From contig NC_079476.1 of the NCBI RefSeq assembly GCF_026230105.1, positions 1,323,209 through 1,387,208 on the forward strand: 64,000 bases of DNA, given 5' to 3'. The translations under genes and the position numbers were made by a program. The notes below the pieces were generated by a model. The model was not told where the DNA came from. It worked only from the letters and a program-made list of their open reading frames with translations, and searched no databases. Source of the DNA: Diorhabda sublineata. Lineage: Eukaryota > Arthropoda > Insecta > Coleoptera > Chrysomelidae. Positions 12,180-22,569 of this stretch are shown one piece after another (the first letter of the stretch is position 1; every line of letters starts with the position of its first letter).

Positions 12180-12420
12180 TGTTGTCTGATCAACAGAAAC
12201 TGATGCGTAGAGGCTGAATCTGGTGAATAGGAGACATGAGTTAGCAGCTTTTCTAAGCCAAATGGGATCGTTTTTGCTTGATATCGCGCTTGAAACTCAT
12301 CCCAAAACCCAACGACATGATCTTATCTGCAGATGGAACGGACTTTATTTTCTTTGGAGCCGGTTTTCCCTTTTCAGACCATTGTTCAGATTAGAGGTGA
12401 TGAGATATTGGTTAGCAAAT
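12180..12420 (-). pseudogene. Mariner transposase fragment
   Basis: On the minus strand the sequence reads QWSEKGKPAPKKIKSVPSA, then DIKQKRSHLA. A further piece reads LLTHVSYSPDSASTHQFLL. These correspond to the QW...GEPAPKKAKxxPSAGKV block, the EIKxKRPHL block and the LLPHPPYSPDLAPSD block of mariner transposases. The first catalytic Asp region and the QDN block with the second Asp are missing through internal deletion. The third Asp is still visible in SPDSA. It directly adjoins a hairpin and a piggyBac fragment in the same orientation. Confidence 0.6.
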
Positions 12421-12565
12421 GTTCAAGTCGTTCGCATCTCAGATTGAGAGTTAAACTGATTTGTCAGCTACCTGTCTTCCAGTTCCTTTGGATGCAACAC
12501 CGAATTCAGCTAGGTAATTTTGTGAAACTTCTCATCGAAATTCCAGTTTATGCCGATCCATTAGA

Positions 12566-12608
12566 TCAGTTCCACCCATACATCGATTAGATGTATGGGT
12601 GGAACTGA
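12566..12608. repeat. Perfect 19-bp hairpin with a 5-base loop
   Basis: The left arm at 12566-12584 (tcagttccacccatacatc) is the exact reverse complement of the right arm at 12590-12608, with gatta between them. No such perfect palindrome of this length is expected by chance. It lies between the mariner fragment and the piggyBac fragment. No T-run follows it, so a terminator role is not supported. Confidence 0.85.
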
Positions 12609-12654
12609 AATTAAGAAGAAATTAATCTATGCTGTGGTACTTGAATGATTTTTT

Positions 12655-13100
12655 TCTCATACTAAGTTATTGTACATCCATTTTACCATAATAAGTCCAT
12701 CCTTCTTATTGATCTTGGAAAATATGAAAATATATCACCCGGGTTATTGGTTTTAGCAATCTAACTGTTCCGTGGCACTGTGCAGCTTTTAGGAATTCTG
12801 TTTTTCCTCATCGTTCTCGTACTGTCGTAGCCATTTTGTTTTAGGTTGTGGAATAAGTTAAAATTAGTGAATAGGTTGTCCGTGTAGAATTTAAATGGAA
12901 GCTTTGAACTCTCAATTCCAAAGTTAAGCTTAATAAAACACGTTTCTAAGCTTTTTCTTAGATATTCAACCATAGATTGACCGCTGCTGATAACATTCCT
13001 CATAGTTATATCGAGCTGCTGGGTTGATACCACAAACACTTGATGATTTGCCCGTGGGATTTGTTTGTAGACATAGAGAAAGCAAAACGTAGTGGAAACT
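12655..13100 (-). pseudogene. piggyBac-like transposase fragment
   Basis: The open stretch from 13039 down to 12761 includes SSKLPFKFYTDNLFTNFNLF and then LKQNGYDSTRTMRKNRIPK. These are the (F/Y)xDNxFTS block with the second catalytic Asp and the GTxRxNRxP block of piggyBac-type DDD transposases. After a frameshift, KKDGLIMVKWMYNNLV (about 12659-12710) matches the following VxxWxDN(K/N)xV strand of the same domain. The N-terminal part, first Asp, third Asp and Cys-rich tail are missing. It is a different, more decayed lineage from the gene at 24.4 kb. Confidence 0.65.
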
Positions 13101-13834
13101 GCAGTCGTTTAAACTTAAATAGTACGTCGAAATCATTGGGATGTTTCTTCTCCTCTACATCTCTCCATTAACACTTTATTATATTACAAAATAAAGAAAA
13201 GTGTTGTTGTAAGACTTTTCTAAGCAATTTTTTGAATTTTCATTTGAATATGAACTATCTTCGTACTTCAAGGATTATTATAAAAAAATAATGAGCGAAA
13301 TCAGTTCAGCTGTTCTCGAGATTTACGCTTTGAAAAACATTCAGCGATTCATTTTAATATAATAGATTCTTTTATATATTTAGTTTGATCTTCTATACTG
13401 TGAATTCGAATAAAATGAGTTATAAATCAGCTCGTAATAGCTACTAATGAATATAACGAGAGCATCGAAAAACACTGTAAATCCGACCAGAAGAGCGCTG
13501 TTTTAGATTCCTTGTCACACTAAATAATCTCCCTTAACCCTTAAAATAGGTTTCTGTTTAATTAAGTTCGGGATTAGGTTGACCCAGTTTTTGTTCTACT
13601 CAAGTGTTGGATTATTCTTGATATTTTTCAATGGAGTTACTTTGTATACGAGGGCAATTCGAAGAGAGAGAACTTTTTCATTTTTAAGAAAAGGAGATTC
13701 GTTCTTTCTGAAAGTTAAAGTCGCTAAGAGTATGATAATCCACTCCACGATTATCATCATGAAACTCTATACATAGACTATTGGAGGAATCGATTTACAT
13801 ATCTATTTTATACGGAAACATTTACTTCCGGAGG

Positions 13835-14399
13835 TATCGGGTGGTATCTCAGGAAGGCCAACAGATATCGAACCATGGATAACCCTGGTCGATAGATCTC
13901 ATCAAGATTTATTGACGCACACGCCGAAGAATTTCTGTGGAGACCTCTGAGAGCATTATTCAGCGATAGGCATGTTCCTTTAAAAGATTGGAAGGGCATA
14001 ATCATAGAATATACATGGAGACGAGGATGTCGTAAATCTGAACCAAAAATAGACCCATTTGTTTCATAATTTAGAAGAAATCAAAAAGTATCTCAAATGT
14101 AAAAGTTATAGATTCAAGTCCAATTAAAATATTTGATTGAAGGAAATTATTTTTGTTGTTTTACGTTTATTTCAGTCTCTACCACAACTTAACCTATCTT
14201 AACCTAACCTAACCTTACAAAAATTACAAAATTTTCATTTTATCTATTGATTTTCCGTGAAAATGAGGCACTTGCACACATTTCCACGGAAACTCTTCTG
14301 TACATGCGTCAATCATCATGACTTTTCACACACAGATAGATCTTGATGAGATCTATCGAATGATTCAATATCTGTTAGCCTTCCTGAGATAATGACCAT
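13835..14399. repeat. Two inverted copies of an unknown repeat
   Basis: The segment 13835-13941, read on the minus strand, matches 14281-14399 on the plus strand. Shared blocks in order are tccac(a/g)gaaa, tgcgtcaat, atcttgatgagatctatcg and atctgtt(g/a)gccttcctgagat. The two copies are separated by about 340 bases and differ by small indels. The plus copy also contains a small palindrome, gatagatct...agatctatc. The family is unknown; a decayed inverted-repeat transposon is one explanation and two independent insertions another. Confidence 0.55.
14186..14216. repeat. Short CCTAA-type (telomere-like) run
   Basis: The run cttaacctatcttaacctaacctaacctta contains degenerate copies of CCTAA, the complement of the arthropod telomere unit TTAGG. 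It is short and interrupted. Confidence 0.45.
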
Positions 14400-16034
14400 A
14401 ATAGACTATTGGTAATTGAGTATGAAGTAATTTTGTGGAGGGTTGTTTTGTATTTTTGTAGCATTGGATAATGTGGATAGGAAATAGTCAAAAAATGCCC
14501 CAATTGTAGAGACTCATACTCTCAACAGACATTAGTCTGATTGAGAGATATTGATTGAGGATCTAATTGAAAATAATCACCAGTATCTAGAAGAAATAAC
14601 ACTTTACATGACTACGGAAGAAAGTAGGGGAAAGTAGGACAAAGATGCGCAACTTTTTTTTTCTGTGGAACTTATACTATTTTTTTCCGCCTGAATGAAA
14701 TGATCATCCCTCAAATATCCTAACGAACCGGGCTATAGGGCTGGAGAGCAATACTGAACATGAATATTATTTTTCTCATCAGTTTTTTTTGTTATTGTTC
14801 TTATAAATATTTATCATGATTAAACATCTGGAATATATAATGACTTTTTTTGTTTGAACTGTATATCCTTGAAGTGGATAATAATTCAATTTAGTTTTCG
14901 GTTTTTTCCTGTTTATTTGGAATTCAATATTGTGGAGGTTCTGATAATTCTGTTTTTGATATCAATCTTCATCGAATACTTCACGATCAATGAGACAACT
15001 TGTTTGCCACATGTTTAACTCTACATATTTGTTTATAATAAAGTCAAATTAGTCTTTTTCTCACTTTAGTGCCTTGGTTAAGATATACCTAAAGCCAATT
15101 ATCTGGCCCCTTCTCACCCTAAGCTGAATTATTTCGCGTTCTCTATTTATATTGTCTGGGGAGGTATTTAGCGATGTCTTTTTGGATTTGGTGGATAGAA
15201 ACAATAAGTGAAACAACTTTTTGGCAATTATTTTGGAAGAGTCGTAGGCGTCATCTCAGCTTGGTGTACTTGGTACTTTCTCTTTGGGGATTATAAGAAG
15301 CTTCTATTCAGTTTTTCTGGTAACTGGTAACAGTTTTTGTGTGAGGGCAGCTGTAGCTGTGGTTTGAATTTTGGGACCGGTACCATTACCTTTTAAGGGA
15401 TCAAACACCATCGAAAGTCTGTTTTCATAAGTTTCCCAGACTCCATTTTGACTTACCTCAACATATATATTTGGAAATAACTATAGAACAAATCCTAGTA
15501 GAAATTCGGACAAGAGTTTTGAGTCCGTGATGAAAAATTGGATGATGTTAAGGACTGGGTGATCAAATGTTTAAGAGATGGTGGTTGCTATGTCGCCCTA
15601 CTGCAGATAATTTATCATTTTTCATATCATAGTTGTATGCAATATTAAATTGATGGGCCTATAACTTTCTTTAGGATTTTGTTATTATAGTAGTATTTAT
15701 ACTTCAATGTTTAATTAAGGCACAAAAGTTAAGTCAAATAAGCATATGAATGTTCACACTTGCCATCCAATTTCGCTATGAGTAAAATGTAGTTATTTGA
15801 ATTAAACATAGCACGTAACGTATAAATATTTAGAATATAAATAAATGTTAACACGATTTATTAGATTCAACGTTGTATCAAAATATATAAACGGTTATTA
15901 TGAAGTAATGCCCTAAATTAAAAAAACGTATAAGGTCAATTATTGAGAAAAAATATTGAAACACCTGAAACAGTTCATTTACTGCCGCCAAAAAAAATAA
16001 ATCGTCAAATTTATCTAAGTTATAACATCAACAA

Positions 16035-16711
16035 TTTTATATATTAAAAAAATTGATGATTTCTATTCCGAGTCCGTTCAGGCGTTCTACCCAACCGATT
16101 TGCCTAATTTTTTTTTTTTCAATGAAAGGTATTGATGCACAGATCAGCCATCAACCATCGGATTTCATCTAATTTTCATCATTCTCAAGTTATATTCAAA
16201 TGCGATTTCCCCCTGTACATTACTTATGGGAGCTTTTCACATACACGCGTTCTATCTTCAATATCTCAGGTTCTATTCAGGATAGAGACTTCGTTTTAGT
16301 TTAAGAACACTCACTGAAACACCTTCTTTCTTTTGAGTTTTTGAACACTTAAATCGGTTGAGTTGGAGAGAAGCTAGGCGCGGATATTCAATGTGGAGTT
16401 ATGGATTTTTATAGGTTTTTGGAAATTTTTCTACATTCAAAGATCTATATCTCAGGTTCTAATATAGCTACAGAGCTTATTTTGGTTTAAGAACACTCGC
16501 TGAAACACCTTCTTTCTTTCGAGTTTTTGAACACTTAAATCGGTTGAGTTGGAGAGGAGCTAGGCGGGGACATTCAATGTGGAGTTATGGATTTTTTTGG
16601 TAATTTTCCTACATTCAAAGATCTATATCTCAGGTTCTAATATAGCTACAGATTATAATGATTTCTGATACTTAATTAATGGATTCGATGCGAGCGAAGC
16701 CCGAAACCTAG
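16035..16711 (+). mobile_element. Non-autonomous Helitron with internal tandem repeats
   Basis: The left end tttatatattaaaaaaattgatg and the right end gcgagcgaagc...CTAG followed by T match the ends of the Helitron at 56046-57085. The 3' terminus CTAG at 16708-16711 is the standard Helitron CTRR end, and insertion next to A and T fits Helitron habits. The interior holds about two direct copies of a unit of roughly 180-188 bases; repeats of atctcaggttct start at about 16262, 16450 and 16627. No Rep-helicase is encoded. The first base pair of the usual 5' TC is changed to TT. Confidence 0.8.
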
Positions 16712-17129
16712 TATATATTTAAATAGGAAGCTAGGTTTTTTCATTTCATTTCATAAAACTCGTTTTCTATATGATGAAAATATAATTTAACTGAAAAAAA
16801 GAACAGAGTATATAAAAATCGAATACATTGAACAGTCAGTTGAACCAAAACTGTTCTTAAAATAATTGTTTAAGCGTTCACTATCTGACTATGGTAGACC
16901 TAAGAGTTACAGATCATCTGCAAAGTTACTAGGAGTCTCAATCGTTACATTGAGTCTTCTATATTGACTGGTCGATTAAGTTAGATCAGATTTTTCAATT
17001 GTTCCCCAGCAAACAAACCAAGGGGGTAAAATCAGCTGTTTTCTGTTATTATTTGAATCCGGAAACGCCGCAAGCACTGCCATACGAAGATTTTCCAAAT
17101 ACTATTTTACTGTTAAATTCTGATCACTG

Positions 17130-17620
17130 ATTTAATTCTGATAACATCCTTTGCTCTTCTTCTACATTCATCTTGTTTCGCTCCAAAAATCTCTCCTCTC
17201 CCCCATGCAATTAGTCTGTTTTCCTCTCTCTTATTCATGACGCAGCATTCACCACCATATAACGCCGTAGGTTGTATAACTATCCAGTAATTTCTTAGCT
17301 TCGCTACTCTTCAGATATCTTAGAACCTCAATAGGTTTCCTGAAGCTACAAACCTTTTATTACCTCTCGCTAATTTCTTGTCGAATTCTACAATTTCGTC
17401 TTAATCTAATTATTACTGTCACTCCCAACTATTCAAACTCTTGTACTCTATCGACTAGGAATTCTTTGCTTAGTTCTGTTGGGATTTTTAATTGGTTGCC
17501 ATATCTTTTTGCTGTCATCTGCATATACCAGGACTTGATATTATAAATTATTCCTTCAGCTCGTTATCAAATCACCTCTAGTAGGAAATTAGACAACACT
17601 GTTGATAACGGATCGCCCGA
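17130..17620 (-). pseudogene. RTE-like non-LTR retrotransposon ORF2 fragment
   Basis: On the minus strand the sequence reads GDPLSTVLSNFLLEVI, corresponding to the (Q)GDxLS..LFN...E motif of the reverse transcriptase. A decayed YADD-region stretch (SWYMQMTAK) and FE.LGVTV follow. The RTE C-terminal pieces come next: a decayed LLDSYTTYGVIWW (from the LIRPVLLYGSECW-type block) and then EREENRL...IFGAKQDE. Frame changes and stops are numerous. The order and spacing match the second half of RTE-type ORF2. Confidence 0.6.
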
Positions 17621-17629
17621 ATAAAAAAG

Positions 17630-18335
17630 TATAAAACAAAAAAGTTTTTTGTAGTTTTTTACTTCCACGCCATCAACTTTTGCAATTAAAATTGTAGATA
17701 ATTCAATTTTGTAAATAAACACGAAACAATTTTTTTGAATTTGGTGATTCGTGTTTTGATCCGTTAAATTTCGATTTAGACTCCTCTATGCTTTCCTTTA
17801 TTATAGAAAGACACAAATTCTGTCTCATAATTTTCAGATATGAAGAAAAAACGTAACATTTCAATGGAGTTAATACCGAAAAAGACAAATAGAATCGCGT
17901 GTCAACTTAAAGTCCAAGGACGATCCGACACTCGAGAAAGGACCAAAGAGAATTTCAATTTTATTTGATACAAATGCGTGGAATCATTCTTCTATTCTTA
18001 TTCTCTACATGCGGAAAAACTTTGTCAGCTTGATATACGACCCTCATATCTTCTCCCTATATTAAGATACTAACTATTTAGTTATAGATCAATTTATCAC
18101 GAGAGAAAAAAGAAAAATTGTGACAGTTGGGAAGGTCAGAGCTTTATTATTATTACTTCTCCAGGAAAGTTCAAAGGGCATAACTTTTCGTAGAAAGTAG
18201 CCAGCGGTATTGAGCTTGAATGAGTTTCAAATAATACAAATAACTTTTTATCTCAATATATTTTCTAGTACCTATATTTAATAAAAAACTTTTTCAATAC
18301 TATATTTTTCTATCGATATAATCATCATAGAATTT
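17630..18335. other. AT-rich stretch, no gene seen
   Basis: No supported feature was found in this interval. Confidence 0.4.
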
Positions 18336-18340
18336 CTTGT

Positions 18341-18405
18341 TATGGTATGTGACATGATCATCTTGCAATATCAGTTTACGCACAGCATCGATGTTTTCTG
18401 ACACG
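18341..18405 (-). pseudogene. Short mariner transposase scrap
   Basis: The minus strand reads SENIDAVRKLILQDDHVTY. The nucleotide text is nearly the same as the PENIDVVRKLILQD segment at 5528-5573, so this is another fragment of the 5.2-kb mariner family. Only this helix-turn-helix portion can be recognised. Confidence 0.65.
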
Positions 18406-18554
18406 TCGAAAGTCATAGAAAATCACTACACGAAATTCAATGATCTGTTCACCGTTAAAATATCAAAAATTATGATGGCAAAATTTAAGTAGCCACCCTT
18501 GTAAACAAGGAACTTTCAATTCTCTTCATAATTTTCTATAATTTATTATTAAAA

Positions 18555-18650
18555 TAATTGTCTCATATCTAGTCTTGTCCTTGGTATCGGTCTTGCATAA
18601 TCCGGTCCTGGTTTTGCTCTTGCTGCAAGAGTCTTGCAGGTGTTGCATTT
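18555..18650. repeat. Degenerate TCTTG/CAAGAC-type repeat
   Basis: The sequence is built of variants of tcttg and ggtcttgc, as in gtcttgcaggtgttgca. A longer run of the same type lies at 20285-20475 in the same orientation. The inserted transposon (18734-19936) lies between the two, together with other sequence. Confidence 0.45.
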
Positions 18651-18715
18651 TATAATTGATCCTATAGACCATAAGTATACAAAATCATTACTTATAAAAG
18701 CAGTTATTAAAAATA

Positions 18716-19831
18716 TTGGGTAAATTTGAAATAAAGGGCTTTCCAATAAGAGGTGTTAGTCTTCAACAACGCATTGAAATTATTAAAATTCACTATAAAA
18801 ATGGTGAATGTTTGGCAGAGACGGTTCGTAAAACTAAAACATTTTTGGGACGACGTGAAGCACCTTCTCGGACCGCAATACAGAAATTGGTGGAAACATT
18901 TGAGCTGTTGGGACAAGTTAGTGATGTGAAGAATAAAATCCGTGCACGTCGCTCAAGAACAACTGAGAATATTGCTGCTGTAGTCCAAAGTGTTGAAGAA
19001 AACCCTGGTTTGTCCATTCCTCGTCGTTCTTTGGAATTGGCCATTCCACAAACGTCATCACACCGTATTTTGCATAGACTTGGGTCTTAAGGACTATAAA
19101 GTTCAGTTAACACAAGAACTCAAGCTGGCCGATCATCAACAACGTCGTGTCTTTGCTAATTGGGTCCTTGAAATGCATGAAAATGATCCGGAATTTCATC
19201 GAAAAATCATCTTAACTGATGAGGACCATTTCCACCTTGGTGGTTACGTCAATAAACAAAATTGTCGAATCTGGGGCTCTGAAAACCCAAGAGTTATTGT
19301 TGAAAATTCTCTCCATCCTCAACGCGTGACTGTTTGGTGCAGTTTATGGTCTGGCGGTGTCATTGGACCTTACTTTTTCGAAAATGAGGCTGGAGCAACA
19401 GTTACGGTGAATGGATTGCGCTATCGAAAGATGATTAATGATTTTTTATGGCCGGAATTAGATGGTATTGATTTGGACAACGTTTACTTTCAACAAGACG
19501 GCGCTACGTGACACACAAGCAACGAAACCATCTCGATCTTTTATGGGAAAAATTTCCGAACCATGTTATCTCTCGAAGAGGTGATCACAATTGGCGACCG
19601 AGATCTTGTGATTTAACACCTTGCGGCTTTTTCCTTTGGGGCCAAGTGACAGATAAGATCTACGCCAACAGTCCAGCATATATTCAAGACCTCAAAAATG
19701 GAATTCGTGAGGCTATCGAGGACATAGGGCAGCCGCTTTGCAATTTGGTTACGGAAAATTTCATGAAAAGGATATGGTCCTGTAAGCGCAGTCGCGGCGG
19801 CCATTTGGTTGATGTTGTGTTCCATTATTAA
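18716..19831 (+). pseudogene. Transposase pseudogene of copy 2, frame now open through the terminal repeat
   Basis: Because of the 5' deletion, a frame starting at an ATG outside the element (18716) reads through the terminal repeat (KGFPIRGVS) into LQQRIEIIKIHYKNGECLAE, giving 124 codons to the TAA at 19088. The catalytic part lies one frame over: ILTDEDHFHLGGYVNKQNC (first Asp), VTVWCSLWSGGVIGP, then YFQQDGAT (second Asp, about 19495). A TGA at 19510 and a one-base shift follow. The C-terminal part from 19508 has SCDLTPCGFFLWG (third Asp) and ends FHY. The central TAA frameshift is exactly shared with copy 1. It preserves more of the family than copy 1 between 19540 and 19620. Confidence 0.85.
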
Positions 19832-19936
19832 CGGCATACCTTCCTCTTTATAATGAAATAAACATCCGATCATTTTTCTCAAAAAATGGCATTTTTCTTT
19901 GAATATCAAAATAACACCTCTTATTCGAAAACCCCT
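18734..19936 (+). mobile_element. Tc1/mariner-superfamily transposon, copy 2 (both ends present)
   Basis: The left end aagggctttccaataagagg and the right end cctcttattcgaaaacccct form terminal inverted repeats of about 25 bases, flanked by TA on both sides (about 18732-18733 and 19937-19938). TA duplication is the hallmark of this superfamily. Compared with copy 1, a 5' stretch of roughly 100 bases between gtgtta and cttcaacaac, including the original start codon, has been deleted. Transcribed as it stands it would not give a functional protein, but both ends could still be recognised by a transposase supplied in trans. Confidence 0.9.
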
Positions 19937-19939
19937 TAT

Positions 19940-19992
19940 TGATGTATTTCAATGTTCTTGATTTTAGGTGTCTTCTGATGTAAAATTAGTTT
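19940..19992. repeat. Isolated end of the 49.7-kb foldback family
   Basis: The text gatgtatttcaatgttcttg followed by attttaggtgtcttctg matches the left terminal repeat of the unit at 49678-51643 (gcatctaaatgtgcttgattttaggtctcttctg). It begins immediately beside the right end of transposon copy 2. No matching opposite end was found nearby. Confidence 0.5.
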
Positions 19993-20284
19993 TTCAACTA
20001 ATTTTTAAAAGAAGTACTACTAGTTAGCTATTTTGTTATAAGTTTCGCTTAAGAGTTTAGACACTTGTGAAATAATGACATTTGTTTATTTACCATATTT
20101 TGATACCTATTCAAATCATTTTTGTGACACATCAGAACTCCCTTTTATAGACATACCTAGGTACAAATTAAAAAAACGCAACGCAACAATTATTAATTTT
20201 TCTTATTAATTAATGACCACGTCGCAATATAATATAAAAAATAAATATATTTTTCAAAAATCAAATTGCTCTCATCATATTTTG

Positions 20285-20475
20285 TAAGAATTAATTTGGG
20301 ACAGACTACAAGAGTCTAGCAGGTCTTGCATAAGTCTTGCACAACTTGATCTTGGTCTTGGTTTTACACACTCGGTCTTTGTCTTGGTTTCACAAGTCTT
20401 TAGCTGGGCCTGGTCTTGTTTTTGGTCTTGCATTGTTTGAAAAACCAAGACCATAAGACCAAGACCAATCTCGTC
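20285..20475. repeat. Degenerate TCTTGG / CCAAGA hexamer-type repeat
   Basis: About 190 bases are dominated by variants of ggtctt, gtcttgca and tcttggttt, with a mirror-like ccaagaccataagaccaagacc at the right end. On the minus strand this gives the low-complexity QDQKQDQ-type peptide. It is a simple-sequence-derived repeat rather than a gene. Confidence 0.5.
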
Positions 20476-20575
20476 CATTACTTGACACTGTTTCTATAAA
20501 AAGAATAGAAAAAAGTTTAGCAAATTTCGTACAAAAATGATTTCTAGTCCTTTTTACGTACAATTATGTGTTTTT

Positions 20576-20953
20576 TTAATAAAACGCGATGCGAATTATG
20601 ATAAAATTAAGTATCAAACTAAATTTCATTTCACAATACCTCCAGTTGATTTTACATTTCCAAATTTTTTTGGAAACGCTGCGGTAGTAGTAGCTTAAAC
20701 CAACCTTTTCATAGATTTCCGGGTGACTTATTGAATCTATCAAATTCCTAATCAACTGAATCATTCTTCGAAATATTCTTGACAAATTAAGCTCAGGTGC
20801 GTGGTTTTTACTTGCCAGGATAAAAATGAGTTTTACAAATCCTTGTTTTCTTGAATCTAGGATTTCAAAAATCCTGGACGTTTCAAAAAATTTTGTTTCT
20901 TCAAAATTCCAAAGATATTCTCCGAAAGTAGAGATTAGTAAAGATGCATACAA
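20576..20953 (-). other. Unassigned open frame of 125 codons
   Basis: The minus strand is open from an ATG at 20953 to a stop at 20576. The predicted peptide begins MYASLLISTFGEYLWNFEET and includes ASKNHAPELNLSRIFRRMIQ. I recognise no domain, signal peptide or membrane segment. At this AT content a frame of this length is unusual but still possible by chance. It may be a fragment of an unknown repeat protein. Confidence 0.2.
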
Positions 20954-22289
20954 TCATTTTAGACCTCTTTGTCTGTCCCCTCACCTTCCTCATTGAGAAC
21001 TAATTAAAAACCAGATCTACGGTAGTTTTTCTAGGTTGTAGTTCGTTTTAAGTACTTCATTCAGATCATATAGACTTTTGTTGATGATTTCATTTCATAT
21101 TCATGTATTTGGAACCTAGTTTCATTAAGAAAAAGGTCTACCGACCAATGTTTAACATGATGAGATCTGTTGACTGCTCATACGACATGGAAGAAGCCCC
21201 AAAAGCAGTAATTTTGAAAAATGTTCTCTATTATGTTTCAAAATAAAATTATCAATAGTCAAGACGTTTAAGAATTATTCATTCACATAAATATTTAATG
21301 TTTTTATTCCATAAGTTATTTCCCAAATATTTTTATTTCAATTTTTTATGTCTTCTTAAGCTGACTCATATTTTTTGTGGAAAACTGTCTTCACTCTCCA
21401 ATACCCTCAAGCAGGTTTTGTAAGTTAATCGTGTGTTATGACAAAAACTAACGCTTGAAGAAATCCGGAGGCGGAACAAGAAATTATTATTTGTATGATG
21501 GCGTCTCTAAAATATTTCTTGGAACATTTCAGAGTTTTGCTGATGAATTTTTATACAGAAACTTTTGTTAAACCGAATACAAATTATATAAGATATTCAA
21601 TCCACAATTCTCTTATATTAATCAAGGACATTTTACAATTTTTAATAATTTGGACAAGTGTTTAGCAGCTGAGAATACACAGGTGAGAAGGTGAAGAAGG
21701 CACTTACTAAACCAACTACTGATCAAATTCTGTGAAGTTAATTGATAGTCTAATGATTGAAATACAAACCGAAGAGGTCATTATCAATAGCTAACAAAAC
21801 GATTTAATTCTATATGTTTCTTATTTAATCACCTCAACCTAATTTTACCGGCTTAATCTCGTGTACTACATATGAAAATATATCCAGGTGTCGTTCTTAA
21901 TGAGCTTCTATCTTCTGGATTTATCAATCATTTCTTACAGTTTCTATTACAATATGACCAATGCTGAAACACGGCATGCGGCTGTGTACCAGTCACATTA
22001 TAAAAGATGAGGAAAATTCATTACTAATTTATAATACTTTATTGTTAGTTTTTTTTGTTTTTCTTTTTCCTGTTATCACTACTTTCTTGTGTATAATCAG
22101 ATATTCTACGTTTTTCACTTTTTATTATAATCGCAATCACCTTTTTCGCCATTGTCTTCGACTTCTTGTATAATCGAATTGTTTCGATTTTCTTTTCATG
22201 CTCGTTTAGCTTTTATTCCATATTCTTTTTTCTTTTCTTGAATTTTCTAATTCGATAACACTCTCTTTTCACTCATTTTGTATTTTTTA

Positions 22290-22565
22290 TGTAAAAAGCA
22301 ATCACAAGAGGGTCAAGCTTACCACACTCGAGAAATTCAGGTAGTTTCTGCCGTGTGGAGACTGAAGATGTCTGTGGATATTGATCTTGGAACTTATGGT
22401 TGTAGTTGTAGTGTTATGGAAAGACGTGCTTTGGTAGCTGATTCCACAGACTTGCACTTATCCAAAGGCAGGAGTCGTTGTCAAGTAAGTCTTGCAAATA
22501 TTGCTCTAAGAGGGATTATGCTGAACAGATTGGAGGAGGATCTACCGTGGTGGTATCGGTAAAAC
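22290..22565 (-). pseudogene. Second copy of the 10-kb LINE C-terminal fragment, heavily decayed
   Basis: The plus strand shares ordered blocks with 10170-10405: tgaagat.(c)ctgt(a/g)gat, ggaac, gttgtag, a(g)acgtg, ctgattcca, aggc, (g/a)gtcttgca(g/a)ata, and ccgtggtggtat. The minus-strand peptide keeps only traces of the SLWN.LP..VFP..YN tail (VCGISYQSTSFHNTTTTT). It is best identified through its sister copy rather than by its own protein. Confidence 0.5.
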
Positions 22566-22569
22566 AGAA

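Larger units (their letters stand above)
13110..16030. other. Mostly non-coding stretch with one inverted pair
   Basis: Apart from the inverted pair at 13835-14399 and a CCTAA-type run at 14186-14216, I see no gene, RNA gene or nameable repeat here. The part 14600-16030 is AT-rich with only short frames. Confidence 0.4.
20000..22285. other. Mostly non-coding stretch
   Basis: Apart from the TCTTG-type run (20285-20475) and one unassigned 125-codon frame (20576-20953), no gene or named repeat is seen. Confidence 0.4.

Noticed and set aside
15240..15480. Possible LINE polymerase on the minus strand
   Set aside because: A faint resemblance to a PLPKPGKDP-type motif disappeared on closer reading; no ordered blocks were found.
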